This document shows positions 47,460-57,200 of a DNA stretch of 64,000 bases, piece by piece. The notes beneath the pieces are model-generated. The model searched no databases and had not been told where the DNA came from. It was given only the letters and a program-made list of their open reading frames with translations. Position 1 is the first letter of the stretch. Each line of letters begins with the position of its first letter. Both the position numbers and the translations under genes were made by a program. Origin of the DNA: Caecitellus pseudoparvulus (lineage: Eukaryota; Bigyra: Bicosoecida); assembly GCA_965644315.1 (NCBI GenBank), contig CBFFRQ010000030.1, forward strand, positions 124,001 to 188,000. Reading direction: 5' to 3'.

Positions 47460-48337
47460 TCACAACCGACTGAGCCAGCCATAGACCTCATCAGAAGGGA
47501 TCATGTCGCCTGATTGACGCTGGTGTAGGCAAGCTCGCAACAGGACCAACGCGGCTTCCCTCCGCCTGGCCTGGTACAACCTGGCTTGGTCATCAAAGCG
47601 CCCACGAATCCTGGCTTCCATGGCCGGCCTCTCTCCTTTCAAGATAAGCTTTGCGCCCTGCTCGTCCAGGACGCGCAGAATCGTGGTCTGAAGCGCTTCG
47701 TATCTGTCTGCACCCTGCAGTTGATCAAGCTGGCACCTCCAGCAGGCTTGGTGAGCTCCTTGAAAGGCTTGGACCGCAAGAGGCACATTCTTGGATGAAC
47801 GAGTGGAAAGCTAGGTGAGGATTGCTTGTCGAAGGCGATGCACGAAAGCCCCCCAGCAAGTCACTGAACATGCGTGGCTCCAAGAGGAAGGAGAGGGTCT
47901 CCACTCGCGGGAAGCGCTGCAGGGTTGGAGAGGGTTGACTTTCGTGCCTCATGCGCTGGACAACGGGCGTGGCCTAGGCGCTGTCTCACTGGGCAGCACG
48001 CGATGGCGCGAATAGCAGCAGCAATGGCCTCAGGATCTTCATCACTGGACAACAGGCTGTCAAGGAACTGAACAAGGACGCCTTTCTGTTTGTCATCAAG
48101 CAGCTGCCACCAGCTGCGTTGCTCAAATTCCGCAAGCATGCATGTTTTGTCAGGAAGTGTGGCGGGTGGAGAGTCTGCTGTGGAACCTGCACACGAGATG
48201 CAAGCTTCTATCGACTGGGGCTCTTGGAGCTCGAGTTCAGCGGCAAGTCGCAGGCGCTCGGCAGCTTTGGCGTCTATCGTCACTCCATCACGTTCATGGC
48301 CGAAAGCCACTTGACTCTCGCCTGCTGCAGCTTGCAT
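47460..48337 (-). CDS. Uncharacterised 239-aa protein
   Basis: I do not recognise the family. Proposed exons: 48337-47990, 47916-47844 and 47758-47460; introns of 73 (GTGAGA) and 85 nt (GTGCAT...TTTCAAG) keep the frame. The protein is largely helical: KAAERLRLAAELEL, FEQRSWWQLLDDKQKGVLVQ, FLDSLLSSDEDPEAIAAAIR, FLLEPRMFSDLLGGF, RYEALQTTILRVLDEQGAKL, RPAMEARIRGRFDDQARLYQ, then a short end (DEVYGWLSRL). There is no membrane segment and no metal motif. The start ATG (MQAAAGESQ) could be internal if more 5' exons exist in 48340-48910. Codon use and composition are coding-like throughout. Confidence 0.5.
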
Positions 48338-48911
48338 TGGGCTTGTTTGGGGCGTTCGGTCGGGAGCGAGCCTACCGTGCTAGGTACTTTGGGTGAGATG
48401 TAGGGAGCGAATGGGGGTTTAGGATGTGTTGGGCAGAACAAGGTGTCGAGAGGGTGGCTTCAAATGCGGCAGACAATTTCCGCACAAGTTGTGACTCCGT
48501 TCCCGCACAGCGCAGGTGGCGTGTCCCACCCAGGACAGAGTGTTTCTGGACTCGGCTCCATTGTGGGGAAATGTTCCACGTGTGCCCACTATGGTGGAAT
48601 CGGTACCTGTGCGTTATCACACCGTACTAAAGCTGGCGAAGGAGCTCTCCGCTTGTTGACTTTCAAAGGTAGTGGAGAAGGCAGCTCACAACCGTCTTCC
48701 TAAAGGAGCACATGGATATTGATGCCGAGGATACTGGAACGAGAGGGTGCAGCTCCATTGGACGGAGGATCCGGCATTCGCTCGAATGAGTGCCCTTGTG
48801 CCACGCGTGGTGCTCTGCCAAACTCCGCAGCGAAAGCATTGAACTCTAGCAACTTTGCTGACGAATCAGGCGCGCGCATGGGGAGTGAGAGCTTCATATC
48901 AGGGTGCACTC
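48338..48911. promoter_or_regulatory. Divergent intergenic region, 239-aa gene / SET-like gene
   Basis: 574 bp with lower GC around 48380-48720. It should carry promoters for both flanking genes. A short open frame on the - strand (48700-48900) has plausible composition but no known match and is not called. Confidence 0.35.
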
Positions 48912-50801
48912 ATGCCTGACCACGATGCCTTGTTGTTGGCTCAGCCAGGGAGGGGAGGGCGTTCAGAGTTTGTGTGGGCTGGCCCAAATTCCGCAGCAAG
49001 CGCAGCCGAGCCTTCAACATCCCGCCCCCTTCCCACAAAGCGGCTGGAGGGCATCGGTTTCAGCGGGTCCTATGCAAGTCAGGGTAGCTTGGTCGACATT
49101 TGTGTCGGCCCTGGGCACTCGCAGGAAAGGCTGGAGGCTGGCCTCGCGGCCAAGCGCTCAGTGGGGCCTGGGCAGACGCTGCTGGCCGCCCCCATCGTGG
49201 GCGCCGTGACATGGGGACAGGGGGGCCGCCCCGCGGCTCTGAAGTTGCACATTAGTTCCTTGCAGTACCTCCCAGCCTCCTTGCGGCGTGCAGCGGAGGC
49301 TGTGCTGGGCGCCGTGCAAGCATGCATCGCCCAAGCACTGCCTGCCCTGGCGCCCTCCAGGCAGCAGGTGCAAGAAGCGGACACGCCTGCCGTTGCCGCT
49401 GCCCTGGTCGCCGCTTTATGGGTGGACATGCTGCAGGCGGCTGAGGCTGTGCGGCATTCCGCTGCACAGAATGGTTTCACGGGCGTGCTGTCCCTGCAGT
49501 GTGCGAGTGCCGCAGGTAGTGTGTTTGGCCCAGGCCACCCAGTGGTAGGGGCTCTGCATGCCACCCTTTCGCGTGCAGCAGCAGCCATTTTGCGCGCCTC
49601 AGCTGGAGGCAGGTGGGAGGCAGGTGGGGCTGCGTGGGCGGCAGCGCACCCTCTGGGCGCTCAGTGGCTGCACAGTGGCGGCGCCTTGGCTCACGGTCTG
49701 GTGCCACCGGTCTCACGGCTGGCCCACTTGCTGGAAGTGGTGCGGCTGAACGGGCACCCCGTTGGATCTCACGAAGGACGTGGGGCCGTCGGCCTTGCCC
49801 TGGCGCCCGCCGCAGCGCTGCCAGCCCACAGCCCCGTGCCAAACGCCCTCGCCGTACCACGCATGGGCACAATGTGCGTGGAGGTCGTGGCCATTGCGCC
49901 CATTCGCGCTAGCCAGCCAATTCGTGTGTCATATGTGAATGTGTGTTCCACTCCGCAAGAAAGAGCGTCTCTGCTGCGGGGAACGTTTGGATTTGAAGAA
50001 GACCCGCGGGAAACTGCGCTGCGCGCTGCAGCTGCACTGGGCGCCAACCCCTCCATGCGCCAAGTCGTTGCCTCGGCCCAAGTGCCACCACCTCCCCCCT
50101 TTGAAGTGCTGGGAGACCCAACCGTCCTGGTTGGCGCCTTGCGGTGTGGCGCGTGCGCCGCCGGCGCCGTTGTGCTGGGCGGCTGCAAAGCGCCCACTTC
50201 CCTGGCAGCTCGCCTCACTGTGGCTGGTTGCCCTGTGCCGGAGCCTGCACAAGAAGGCGGTGGTGTCTGTGAGCCCCGTGCTGCGCCTTCTGACTGGGCG
50301 TGCATTGTTTGCGGCGAGCAGGTGCCGGTTGCACATGCCGAGCGGCTCGTGAGCCGCGCCGAGGGTGAGCTGCTAAAGCTGTCAGGGCAGAGCTGCGCCG
50401 CGATCCAGGCGAGCCTGGCACGTGCACCATTGACTTCACTGCATGTTTGCCACCGCCTGCGCCTAGATGCCTGGCGTCTGCTGGACGTGCAGGCCGTGCC
50501 CGAAGCCCGCTGGGCAGTCAAAGCGGAGGCTTGCCGACAAGCACTGACCATTCTCGGCACCGTCACGCCGCTGCCAAGTGCTGCACACGCCCTGCTGCTG
50601 GCAAGCCAGGCCACTGCGCTGCACATGTTGAGGTCTACCGCTGCGCGCGGCAGCGCCGTGCCGCCTGTGGAAGCAGTCGGCGCAGCGGCAGGTGCCGCGG
50701 CTGACATGCTGGCGTTGGTATGGGGCGAGTCGGCGGAGGGGCACCCTTTGCTGCCTAGAATGAGGCAGTTGCAGCGCAGGTGTTCTGGCTCTTCACACTG
50801 A
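48912..50801 (+). CDS. SET-domain-like protein with degenerate catalytic motifs (SMYD-like)
   Basis: A 629-aa single-exon frame from the first ATG (MPDHDALLLAQPG). The segment LEAGLAAKRSVGPGQTLLAAP resembles the start of a SET domain (GRGLFA..DI..GE.LL..P). Near residues 300-360, HSPVPNALA aligns with the NHSCxPNA motif. PIRASQPIRVSYVNVCSTPQ and RASLLRGTFGFEEDPRE align with the GEEI.ISYID...R...L...F.C.C end of SMYD-type domains. The Asn-His and post-SET cysteines are replaced, so methyltransferase activity is doubtful. Two CxxC pairs (CGACAAG near 415 and CIVCGEQV near 475) are kept, and an all-helical C-terminal region follows, as in SMYDs. The N-terminal 50 residues are low complexity. An additional 5' exon is possible. 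Confidence 0.55.
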   Translation: MPDHDALLLAQPGRGGRSEFVWAGPNSAASAAEPSTSRPLPTKRLEGIGFSGSYASQGSLVDICVGPGHSQERLEAGLAAKRSVGPGQTLLAAPIVGAVTWGQGGRPAALKLHISSLQYLPASLRRAAEAVLGAVQACIAQALPALAPSRQQVQEADTPAVAAALVAALWVDMLQAAEAVRHSAAQNGFTGVLSLQCASAAGSVFGPGHPVVGALHATLSRAAAAILRASAGGRWEAGGAAWAAAHPLGAQWLHSGGALAHGLVPPVSRLAHLLEVVRLNGHPVGSHEGRGAVGLALAPAAALPAHSPVPNALAVPRMGTMCVEVVAIAPIRASQPIRVSYVNVCSTPQERASLLRGTFGFEEDPRETALRAAAALGANPSMRQVVASAQVPPPPPFEVLGDPTVLVGALRCGACAAGAVVLGGCKAPTSLAARLTVAGCPVPEPAQEGGGVCEPRAAPSDWACIVCGEQVPVAHAERLVSRAEGELLKLSGQSCAAIQASLARAPLTSLHVCHRLRLDAWRLLDVQAVPEARWAVKAEACRQALTILGTVTPLPSAAHALLLASQATALHMLRSTAARGSAVPPVEAVGAAAGAAADMLALVWGESAEGHPLLPRMRQLQRRCSGSSH

Positions 50802-51211
50802 CGCGTGCGCGGAGCTTGGCGGGGTTCTGTGCTGCTTGCAGCCGCTCAGCACGCCGGTCAGCGCTGCGCCACCTCACACTCACCGAAGGTGCGCGGGGTG
50901 CGGGGCGTGTCCACCCCGAAAGCGAGGAGCAAGGCGAGCGACAAAGGCCGGAGAGTTGCAATTTACCGTCTCGTAGGGCATCCGCATGCTCAAGCTCCCC
51001 TCACCTGGCGCCACGCCCCTTGTGCGCTGCTCACTGCGGATGACCGGGTGCTCTGCGTCACACTTTCCGCACCATCACTCGCTCGGCTCTTCCCTTCGCT
51101 GCGACGTGCCCGGCGCGCTCAAGAAGCGGCGCCTGCGGTGCAGTTGCCTTGCTTCTCCCGAAACACACACCAGCCGGGCACGGCCCTGCTTGCTCCCTTG
51201 GGTGAAGCTCC
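50802..51211. promoter_or_regulatory. Upstream region of the aureochrome gene
   Basis: 410 bp between the SET-like stop and the aureochrome ATG, both on the + strand. It presumably includes the aureochrome promoter and 5' UTR. I see no distinctive motif or RNA gene. Confidence 0.35.
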
Positions 51212-52609
51212 ATGGACGAATTCGGGTTCCCTGGCGGCTTTGTGCCGCCCATCTTCGCCCCTGGCGGCGCCCACTCGGACGGCTCCAGGTCCTTGGGAGA
51301 ACACGATCTGGATGATATCTTTGTGGACGACTTCCTGTCCAGCGCCCCCACCACTTTCGGGCTGCCCGATGCACCCGAATTACCGCCCATGCCTTCGACT
51401 TCAAGTTCCGCAAGCTTCCCCGCACCCCCCGTGCAGCCTCCCTCCCAGCCCCCCACCCCCGTGGACAGGGCTGTCCCTGTCGCCAACATGGCCAGTGGCA
51501 CGGATGGCTTCGCCGTGCTGCAGCGCAGTGCAGCGGGAGCCAGCGAGGGGACTCACCCCAACGCTGCCACGCTGGCCAGCATCGCATCCAACCCCTCCAC
51601 ATCCCGCTCCGTGGCCCAGGCTGCCCTGGCCGCCTCCAAAGCCGCAGAGAAGCTGGAGGCAGATGAATTGCAGCCCGCTGCCACCTCTGGCACAAGCTCC
51701 AGTCGGACGCGCCGCTCCAGTGCGCGTGCCGCCAGTGCCATGATCAAGGAGGTAGCAGGTGAGGGGGGCCGGCGCTCCACCAAGCGGCCCTTGGAGGGGG
51801 GCGATGCCGGTGCGGGCGAGGGGGGAGAGGACGAGGACGAGGAGGAGGGCGAGGGCGACAGCCACTCCTCCAAGCCCTCCTCCAAGCGCAAGCGTGCGCT
51901 GAACGCCTCCGAGCGGCAAGCCCGCAGCCGGGAGCGCAACCGAGTGCACGCTCGCAAGAGCCGCCTGCGGAAGAAGTTTTTCGTGGACTCCCTCAAGTCC
52001 AACTTGACCAAGCTGGAGAACGAGAACACCCTCATGCGCCAGTTCCTGAAGCAGCACACAGGGCGGTCGTTTGAGGAGTTGGCTGCTGCGGCGGGGGCAC
52101 CCGCTGCCGCCGCCGCGTCATCGGGCGACGAAGGTCTCCTGGCGGGGTCAGGGCGTGCCGCCAACCGGCAGCTGGAGAACCCAGACTACAAGTTGGTGCA
52201 GGCGCTGACGGTGTCGCAGCAGAACTTCGTCGTCAGTGACCCGAACCTGCCGGACAACCCCATCGTCTTCGCCTCGGCTGGATTCTACCGCTTGACGGGG
52301 TACTCTGCAAGCGAAGTCATCGGGCGCAACTGTCGGTTCCTGCAAGGACCAGGCACAGACCCCACCAGCATTGCCATCATTCGGGAAGGCATCACTGCCG
52401 GCAAGGATGTGGCGACGTGCCTGATCAATTACCGCAAGGACGGCACACCTTTCTGGAACCAGTTCTTCGTGGCGCCCCTGCGCGGAGTGGATGGCCGCAT
52501 CGTGAACTTTGTGGGCGTGCAGTGCGAAGTTTCGGAGGACATTGCCAAGCAGTCCCTGGCTGCTGCGCGCATGGCCAGTGCCCACGGGCGTGTCCCGCAG
52601 CGCAAGTGA
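51212..52609 (+). CDS. AUREO: Aureochrome: bZIP transcription factor with LOV blue-light sensor
   Basis: Aureochromes bind DNA through a bZIP domain and respond to blue light through a C-terminal LOV domain carrying FMN; they are known only from photosynthetic stramenopiles. The 465-aa single-exon frame begins MDEFGFPGGF. Order: Ser/Pro-rich N-terminus, acidic run (EDEDEEEGEGD), basic region about 226-256 (RQARSRERNRVHARKSRLRK, with the N-x7-R spacing), leucine zipper (LKSNLTKLENENTLMRQFLK), Ala linker, LOV about 338-440. The LOV core GRNCRFLQGPGTD has the photoactive Cys at about residue 374; NYRKDGTPFWNQFFVAPL and GRIVNFVGVQCEV follow with the FMN-contact Asn and Gln. The key residues for photochemistry are intact. 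It ends 138 bp from the convergent eL19 gene. Confidence 0.97.
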   Translation: MDEFGFPGGFVPPIFAPGGAHSDGSRSLGEHDLDDIFVDDFLSSAPTTFGLPDAPELPPMPSTSSSASFPAPPVQPPSQPPTPVDRAVPVANMASGTDGFAVLQRSAAGASEGTHPNAATLASIASNPSTSRSVAQAALAASKAAEKLEADELQPAATSGTSSSRTRRSSARAASAMIKEVAGEGGRRSTKRPLEGGDAGAGEGGEDEDEEEGEGDSHSSKPSSKRKRALNASERQARSRERNRVHARKSRLRKKFFVDSLKSNLTKLENENTLMRQFLKQHTGRSFEELAAAAGAPAAAAASSGDEGLLAGSGRAANRQLENPDYKLVQALTVSQQNFVVSDPNLPDNPIVFASAGFYRLTGYSASEVIGRNCRFLQGPGTDPTSIAIIREGITAGKDVATCLINYRKDGTPFWNQFFVAPLRGVDGRIVNFVGVQCEVSEDIAKQSLAAARMASAHGRVPQRK

Positions 52610-52747
52610 CTTCTCCCCCCCCGACCCGGCGGACAATGCATGCCAACTCTCGAGGCACTCGGCGCGCCAATGGCGAATGTGGTTGCATTGCAGAATACAC
52701 CCGTCACACGCCCACTGACTCCTCCCTTCCCCTTGCCATCAAGCTGT

Positions 52748-53719
52748 TCAGCTGCGTGCAGCCTCCTGCAGGGTGGCAGCCTCACGGGCAGCGACACGCT
52801 CGGCGCGCTTCTTGCGGCGGGCCTCGGCGCGCTCCTTGGCGACGCGTGCCTGCTCGGCCAGGGCCTTCTCGCGGATGATCTCGGCCTTCTGGTGGTGGAT
52901 GGTCTCCATCAGCACACGCTTGGTCTTGTACTTGTTACCCTTGACCTGCATGTACAGCTCGTGGTACAGGTGCTTGTCGATCTTCTTGCTCTCGCGGTAC
53001 TTCTTCAGCATGCGGCGCAGGACGCGCATGCGGCGCATCCACAGGACCTTGACGGGCAGGCGCGCGTTGGCGGAACCCTTGCGCTTACCAGTGCCGGTGT
53101 GGCGGCCCTTCTTCTTGGCCTCGTTGTAGGCGCGGACGCGGGCACGGGAGTGCACCACAGGCATGCGCTTGGAGACGACCTTGGTCTTGATCAGCTTGCG
53201 CACGCCCTGACGGGAGTTGGCGACGGCCACATCGTTGACCTCGTTGGGGTCGATGAACACCTTGTTCACGCCGACCTTCAGGATGTCGGCCGCCAGGCTG
53301 TGCAGGGTGGCAGGCGGTGTGCAGTGCAGGCCAGTGAGGAGGGAGCCAGGCGAGCGCAGCGAACACGACATGCTGCCAGCTCCAACTCGCAACGGCGAAA
53401 CGCTGGGCCGCATGGCTGGCAACCAGCTGCGCGCCCAAGGACAGCCGCGGGAGTGCAAAGCGGGAGGGGGCTGTCTGCGGCCTAATTCCGCAGGCGCCTT
53501 CATTCCAGGTGCCGCACAGCAAGCAGGCGCCCCGCCCACAGCCATAATGACAGCAAGCAGCACAAGTACATGGCCCCCTTCGCTGCTGGCTGCGGCTGAT
53601 AGGCGAACTGCCTCCCCCCGCTGAACATTGCAGCAGCATGGCAAACACTCCGCAGGCACCTGGGCAGGAGCGCCTCAGCGCGAAAACACGTACCGGCGGG
53701 CCAGCTTGATGTTAGGCAT
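52748..53719 (-). CDS. RPL19: 60S ribosomal protein eL19 (RPL19)
   Basis: eL19 is a component of the large cytosolic ribosomal subunit and forms an inter-subunit bridge. Exons: 53719-53694 and 53297-52748 (191 aa). The first exon encodes only MPNIKLARR, and a strong GTACGT donor starts a 396-nt intron, the longest in the window. The protein matches eL19 throughout: [106 protein letters not shown], then the long basic C-terminal helix. An early long first intron is common in ribosomal protein genes and may carry regulatory sequence. It is head-to-head with the Rictor gene. Confidence 0.98.
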
Positions 53720-54256
53720 GGTGGATACTGTTGGGACATCAACTAATCCACAACTGAGTCTCAGGAGCCGTTTCAGAAAGTGCTCAGGGGTGGCTGCTTG
53801 GGCAAGCCTGTACTTTGGGGGCAGCATTCGAGTTCCGCGAATGATGCATTTTGAACTCCGCCGACGCCTCACCACGCCTGACGACGCCCCAGCTGCAGGC
53901 TGGCAGCTGGACAAATGCAACATGCATCGCAGCGCGCCGCAGCACCGTCCCATGCGTGGATGGAGTGTTCAGTCACGGCAGCACGTGCTTTTGTGCCTGA
54001 AAGCGCCGTGTAGCCTCGGCTGTCTGCGCCACGCTTGCTGCGTGCTGTGCCTAGTGAAACTCCGTCCTTGCAGGCGTAACGCAACTCGCTTGCTTGGTGC
54101 TTCGCGTGAGGCTGTGCTGGGAGCAGACGGACGACCGCGGAGATCTCGGGCTTCATCGATTGCTGAGTCCCCTGCACACAGCCTTCTCTGTGTCCTGCTT
54201 GCACAGCTGGCTGCTGAGCCTCCACTGGCACGCGAGTGACTGGGTCGCTGTCCAGC
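53720..54256. promoter_or_regulatory. Divergent intergenic region eL19 / Rictor
   Basis: 537 bp between the two start codons. It should hold both promoters. I see no recognisable element and no RNA gene. Confidence 0.35.
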
Positions 54257-57200
54257 ATGGACATCGACGCTGCCGTCTCTGCGCTCGCAGGCGTGGCGTC
54301 GGACCGCGTGCGCGACGCAGCGGGAGCTCGCAAAGTGCTCCGATCTCTCCTCAAGGTGCGTCCCCCGGCGATGCAGCTACCCCCGGCGTGCCGCCCTGCA
54401 ACCACTCTCGCCCCTGCCCTCGCAGAGCGCACGCCGCCATGGTGCAGACCTGTCCACGGATGACGCCCTGCGCCTGCACCGCGCCCTGCTGCCCATGCTG
54501 GGCGCCCGAGAGAGTGGCCCCCGCGCCAGTGCCCTGCGGGTCCTGCGCTATGTCCTGGCCAGCCCTGGGTTGGTCATTGAGTTTGGGCGGGACCGGGGCA
54601 TCCTCGCCCTCGTCCGGTCCCTGGAGCGGGAGCCCTCCCTGGTGTGGGAGCGCACACAGGCCGTCAAGTTGGGCAAGCACCTACTAACTGTCGCTCCTGG
54701 GCACGTGCCCAGGGCCCTCATCCGTTCTTTCGTCGCACTGGCGCAGGCCACCGGCGACACCTTCCACCGCGTCGCACTGGACCTCCTCCTGTGGTGCCTC
54801 ACGGCGGGGTACCCCTCCCTGCTCTCCCTCGTCGCCTCCACAGGTGGTGTGCAGGCGCTGCTGGAGGCTGCCTTGGCACCGGGGCCGGGCCAGGACGTGG
54901 GGGAGCGCATCTTCCTCACCCTGGCCCACACCATGAACCACGCAGCCAACCACAGCGCCGTGCCGCCCAGCGCCGTGGCGCATAGGGTGGTGTCTGTCTT
55001 CACCTCCCAGCTCACAGGCAGTGTGCAGGTGGGGTGGAGCAAGCTGCACCGCCTGGCCGAAGCCAAGGCGGCAGGAGGGGATGGCGCCCCCCAACTGCCC
55101 TTCTGGACCACCCGCGGCCTGCCCTCTGGGGCAGTCATGGCTGGCAAGGTGAAGGCTACCCGCAGCAAGGCTGGCGCGCCACCGCCCAAGCACGAGCCGC
55201 CGACGGTGGGCGCCTGCCGCAGCATGGCCGTCGCCCGGGCGGCCGTCGTCACCCTGGCTCGCACGTGGGCTGGCCTCTTCGCCCTGACCTCCTCGCCCCA
55301 CGCCCTGCCGGCGCTGGTGGCCATGCTGAACCAGCCCCTGCACCCCCGCGTCTTGCTCTCCGTGCTGCGCACGCTGGGAGAGGTGCTGGCGCCCCCCCGG
55401 CGGGACGCCTGGTCTGCCACCTCTCACGCGGCTGCTGTGGTGCACCGCCAACGCATCCTCACCCGCCGCGCCCTGCGCTGGCACATGTACCACCAGGCGC
55501 CGTTGGGGGGCGGCGCGCCGTGGGTGACGGCTGGCCTTGCTGCCCCACCCACGCCCCTCCCTGACACCCGCCAGATGGACCGGGAAGGCAGCGCCACATC
55601 AGTGCTGTCCAGCACCAGTGCCGCCAGCAGTGCTGACAGCAGCTCTGGGCACCGTGACGGGCGCACGGCATCCGACGCCTCAGACGTGTCGGCAGTGGCC
55701 GAGGCGGCAGACGCAGCGGTGGGGGCGTCAGGGGTCGCGGAAGGCTACGCGCCGCCAGTGCAAGGCATAAAGGAGGACTGCATGCCACACAGGGCGTTTG
55801 CAGCGCCGAGGTTGGGCGTGCCGGGCATGCTGGGCCACGCAGTGGACGCAGATGTGGACGGGCCCCACCACAAGGCTCAGGCGAGTGTGGGGGGGGGCGA
55901 GGAGGAGGAGGAAGGCGCCGAGGGTGGCGGCGGCAGTGACTCGGACGCCACCGTCCTGGACTACTTCATGGGCCTGGGCGCAGAGATGGAGGCTGACGTG
56001 GGCCGCACGGCGCCCATGCTGCGGGTGGGCAGTGCCCGGGCAACCTCGCGCTCGGCACGCAGCCAGGGCGGTCGCAGCTCAGGTGCAGGTACCTCCCACC
56101 CTGCAGGCCAGGCGGAGGTGTACGAGGACGCCGTCCCAGAGCTGGACGCTGAGTGCCGGCCCGGGTTCTGGGTGCAGTACGTCTCTGCGTCGGGGGCCGC
56201 CGCCATCTGCCGGCGGGACATGCCCACCATCATGCTGGGGCTGGAGTCGGGGGCAGCCCTGCAGCCCGAGTGGTGGGCGGCAGACGACGCGCAGGCCTCC
56301 TCCGAGGAGCAGGGGCTGGGCATGCCCGCCGCCCTGGCAGCTGCTGCCCTGGGCAGTCCCCGTGCCCCACACCCCACCTCCTCCTCGGGCAAGTACTCTA
56401 CGTCCCACGCCCTGGACTCGTACACGGCGACAGTGCTGGTGGCACTGCTGCGGGCGGGCCTGCTGCAGCCCCTGGCCCTCCTCACAACGCACCACGACGC
56501 CATGCTGGGCCTGGCCAGCTCTGCCCTCCTCACCACCATCCTCGCGCTCACAGTGCAGTTGCTGCCACGGGAGTACTCACTGCACGTGCTGGCCATGCCG
56601 GAGCTGGTGCAGTTGGCTGCCGCTGCCAACGCCCACACGCCCCTGCCCTCCCCCTCCACAGCTGCCACGCAGGGCCACGCGGCCTTCCAGGCCCACGTGC
56701 GCCAGGCAGCCGCCACGCGTGCCCAGTTCACGGCGCTACTGACCTTCGTGCAGAGCTGCAACACCACAGCGTCTGCGGCGCGGATCAGCCTGGCGGCGTG
56801 GCAAGCAGGCGACGCTTCAGCGCAGTGGGACGGCGCCGCGGGTCCCCTGTCGTGGCCCAAGCCCGGCCACGTGCCGCTGGACTGGCGCCTGACTCCCATG
56901 TCCGCATCCTGGGCCCATGTGTCGGGCCTGCTGCATGTGGCGGTGGGCGGCGGCGGCGTCCAGGTTGCCGGAGGGGTGGGCCGAGCGCCCCTGGACCACC
57001 TCCTGGCGGCAGACGCCCTGGAAGCAGGTGCTGGGCAAGTGCCCGGCTTCGGCTTCCCGGGGCGAGCCCACATGCGGGGCTACTTGGCAGGCGGCGCGGG
57101 CAGCGCTGTGGCCGGCCTGGGCACGGCAGCCGGCACCCCGTACATCGACCCCGATGTGAACGTGCTGGACTTTGACGCGGGCCTGGCCCTGCCGGAGGAT

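Noticed and set aside
47738-47759. Alternative 22-nt intron (GTGCCAGC...TGCAG) in the 239-aa gene
   Set aside because: In phase, but an 85-nt intron with a better acceptor tract also keeps the frame and fits the size seen elsewhere.
48700-48909. Small - strand frame with plausible composition (ends INIHVLL)
   Set aside because: No known match, and its start would almost touch the SET-like gene start on the other strand; could be a 5' exon of the 239-aa gene but no convincing splice found.
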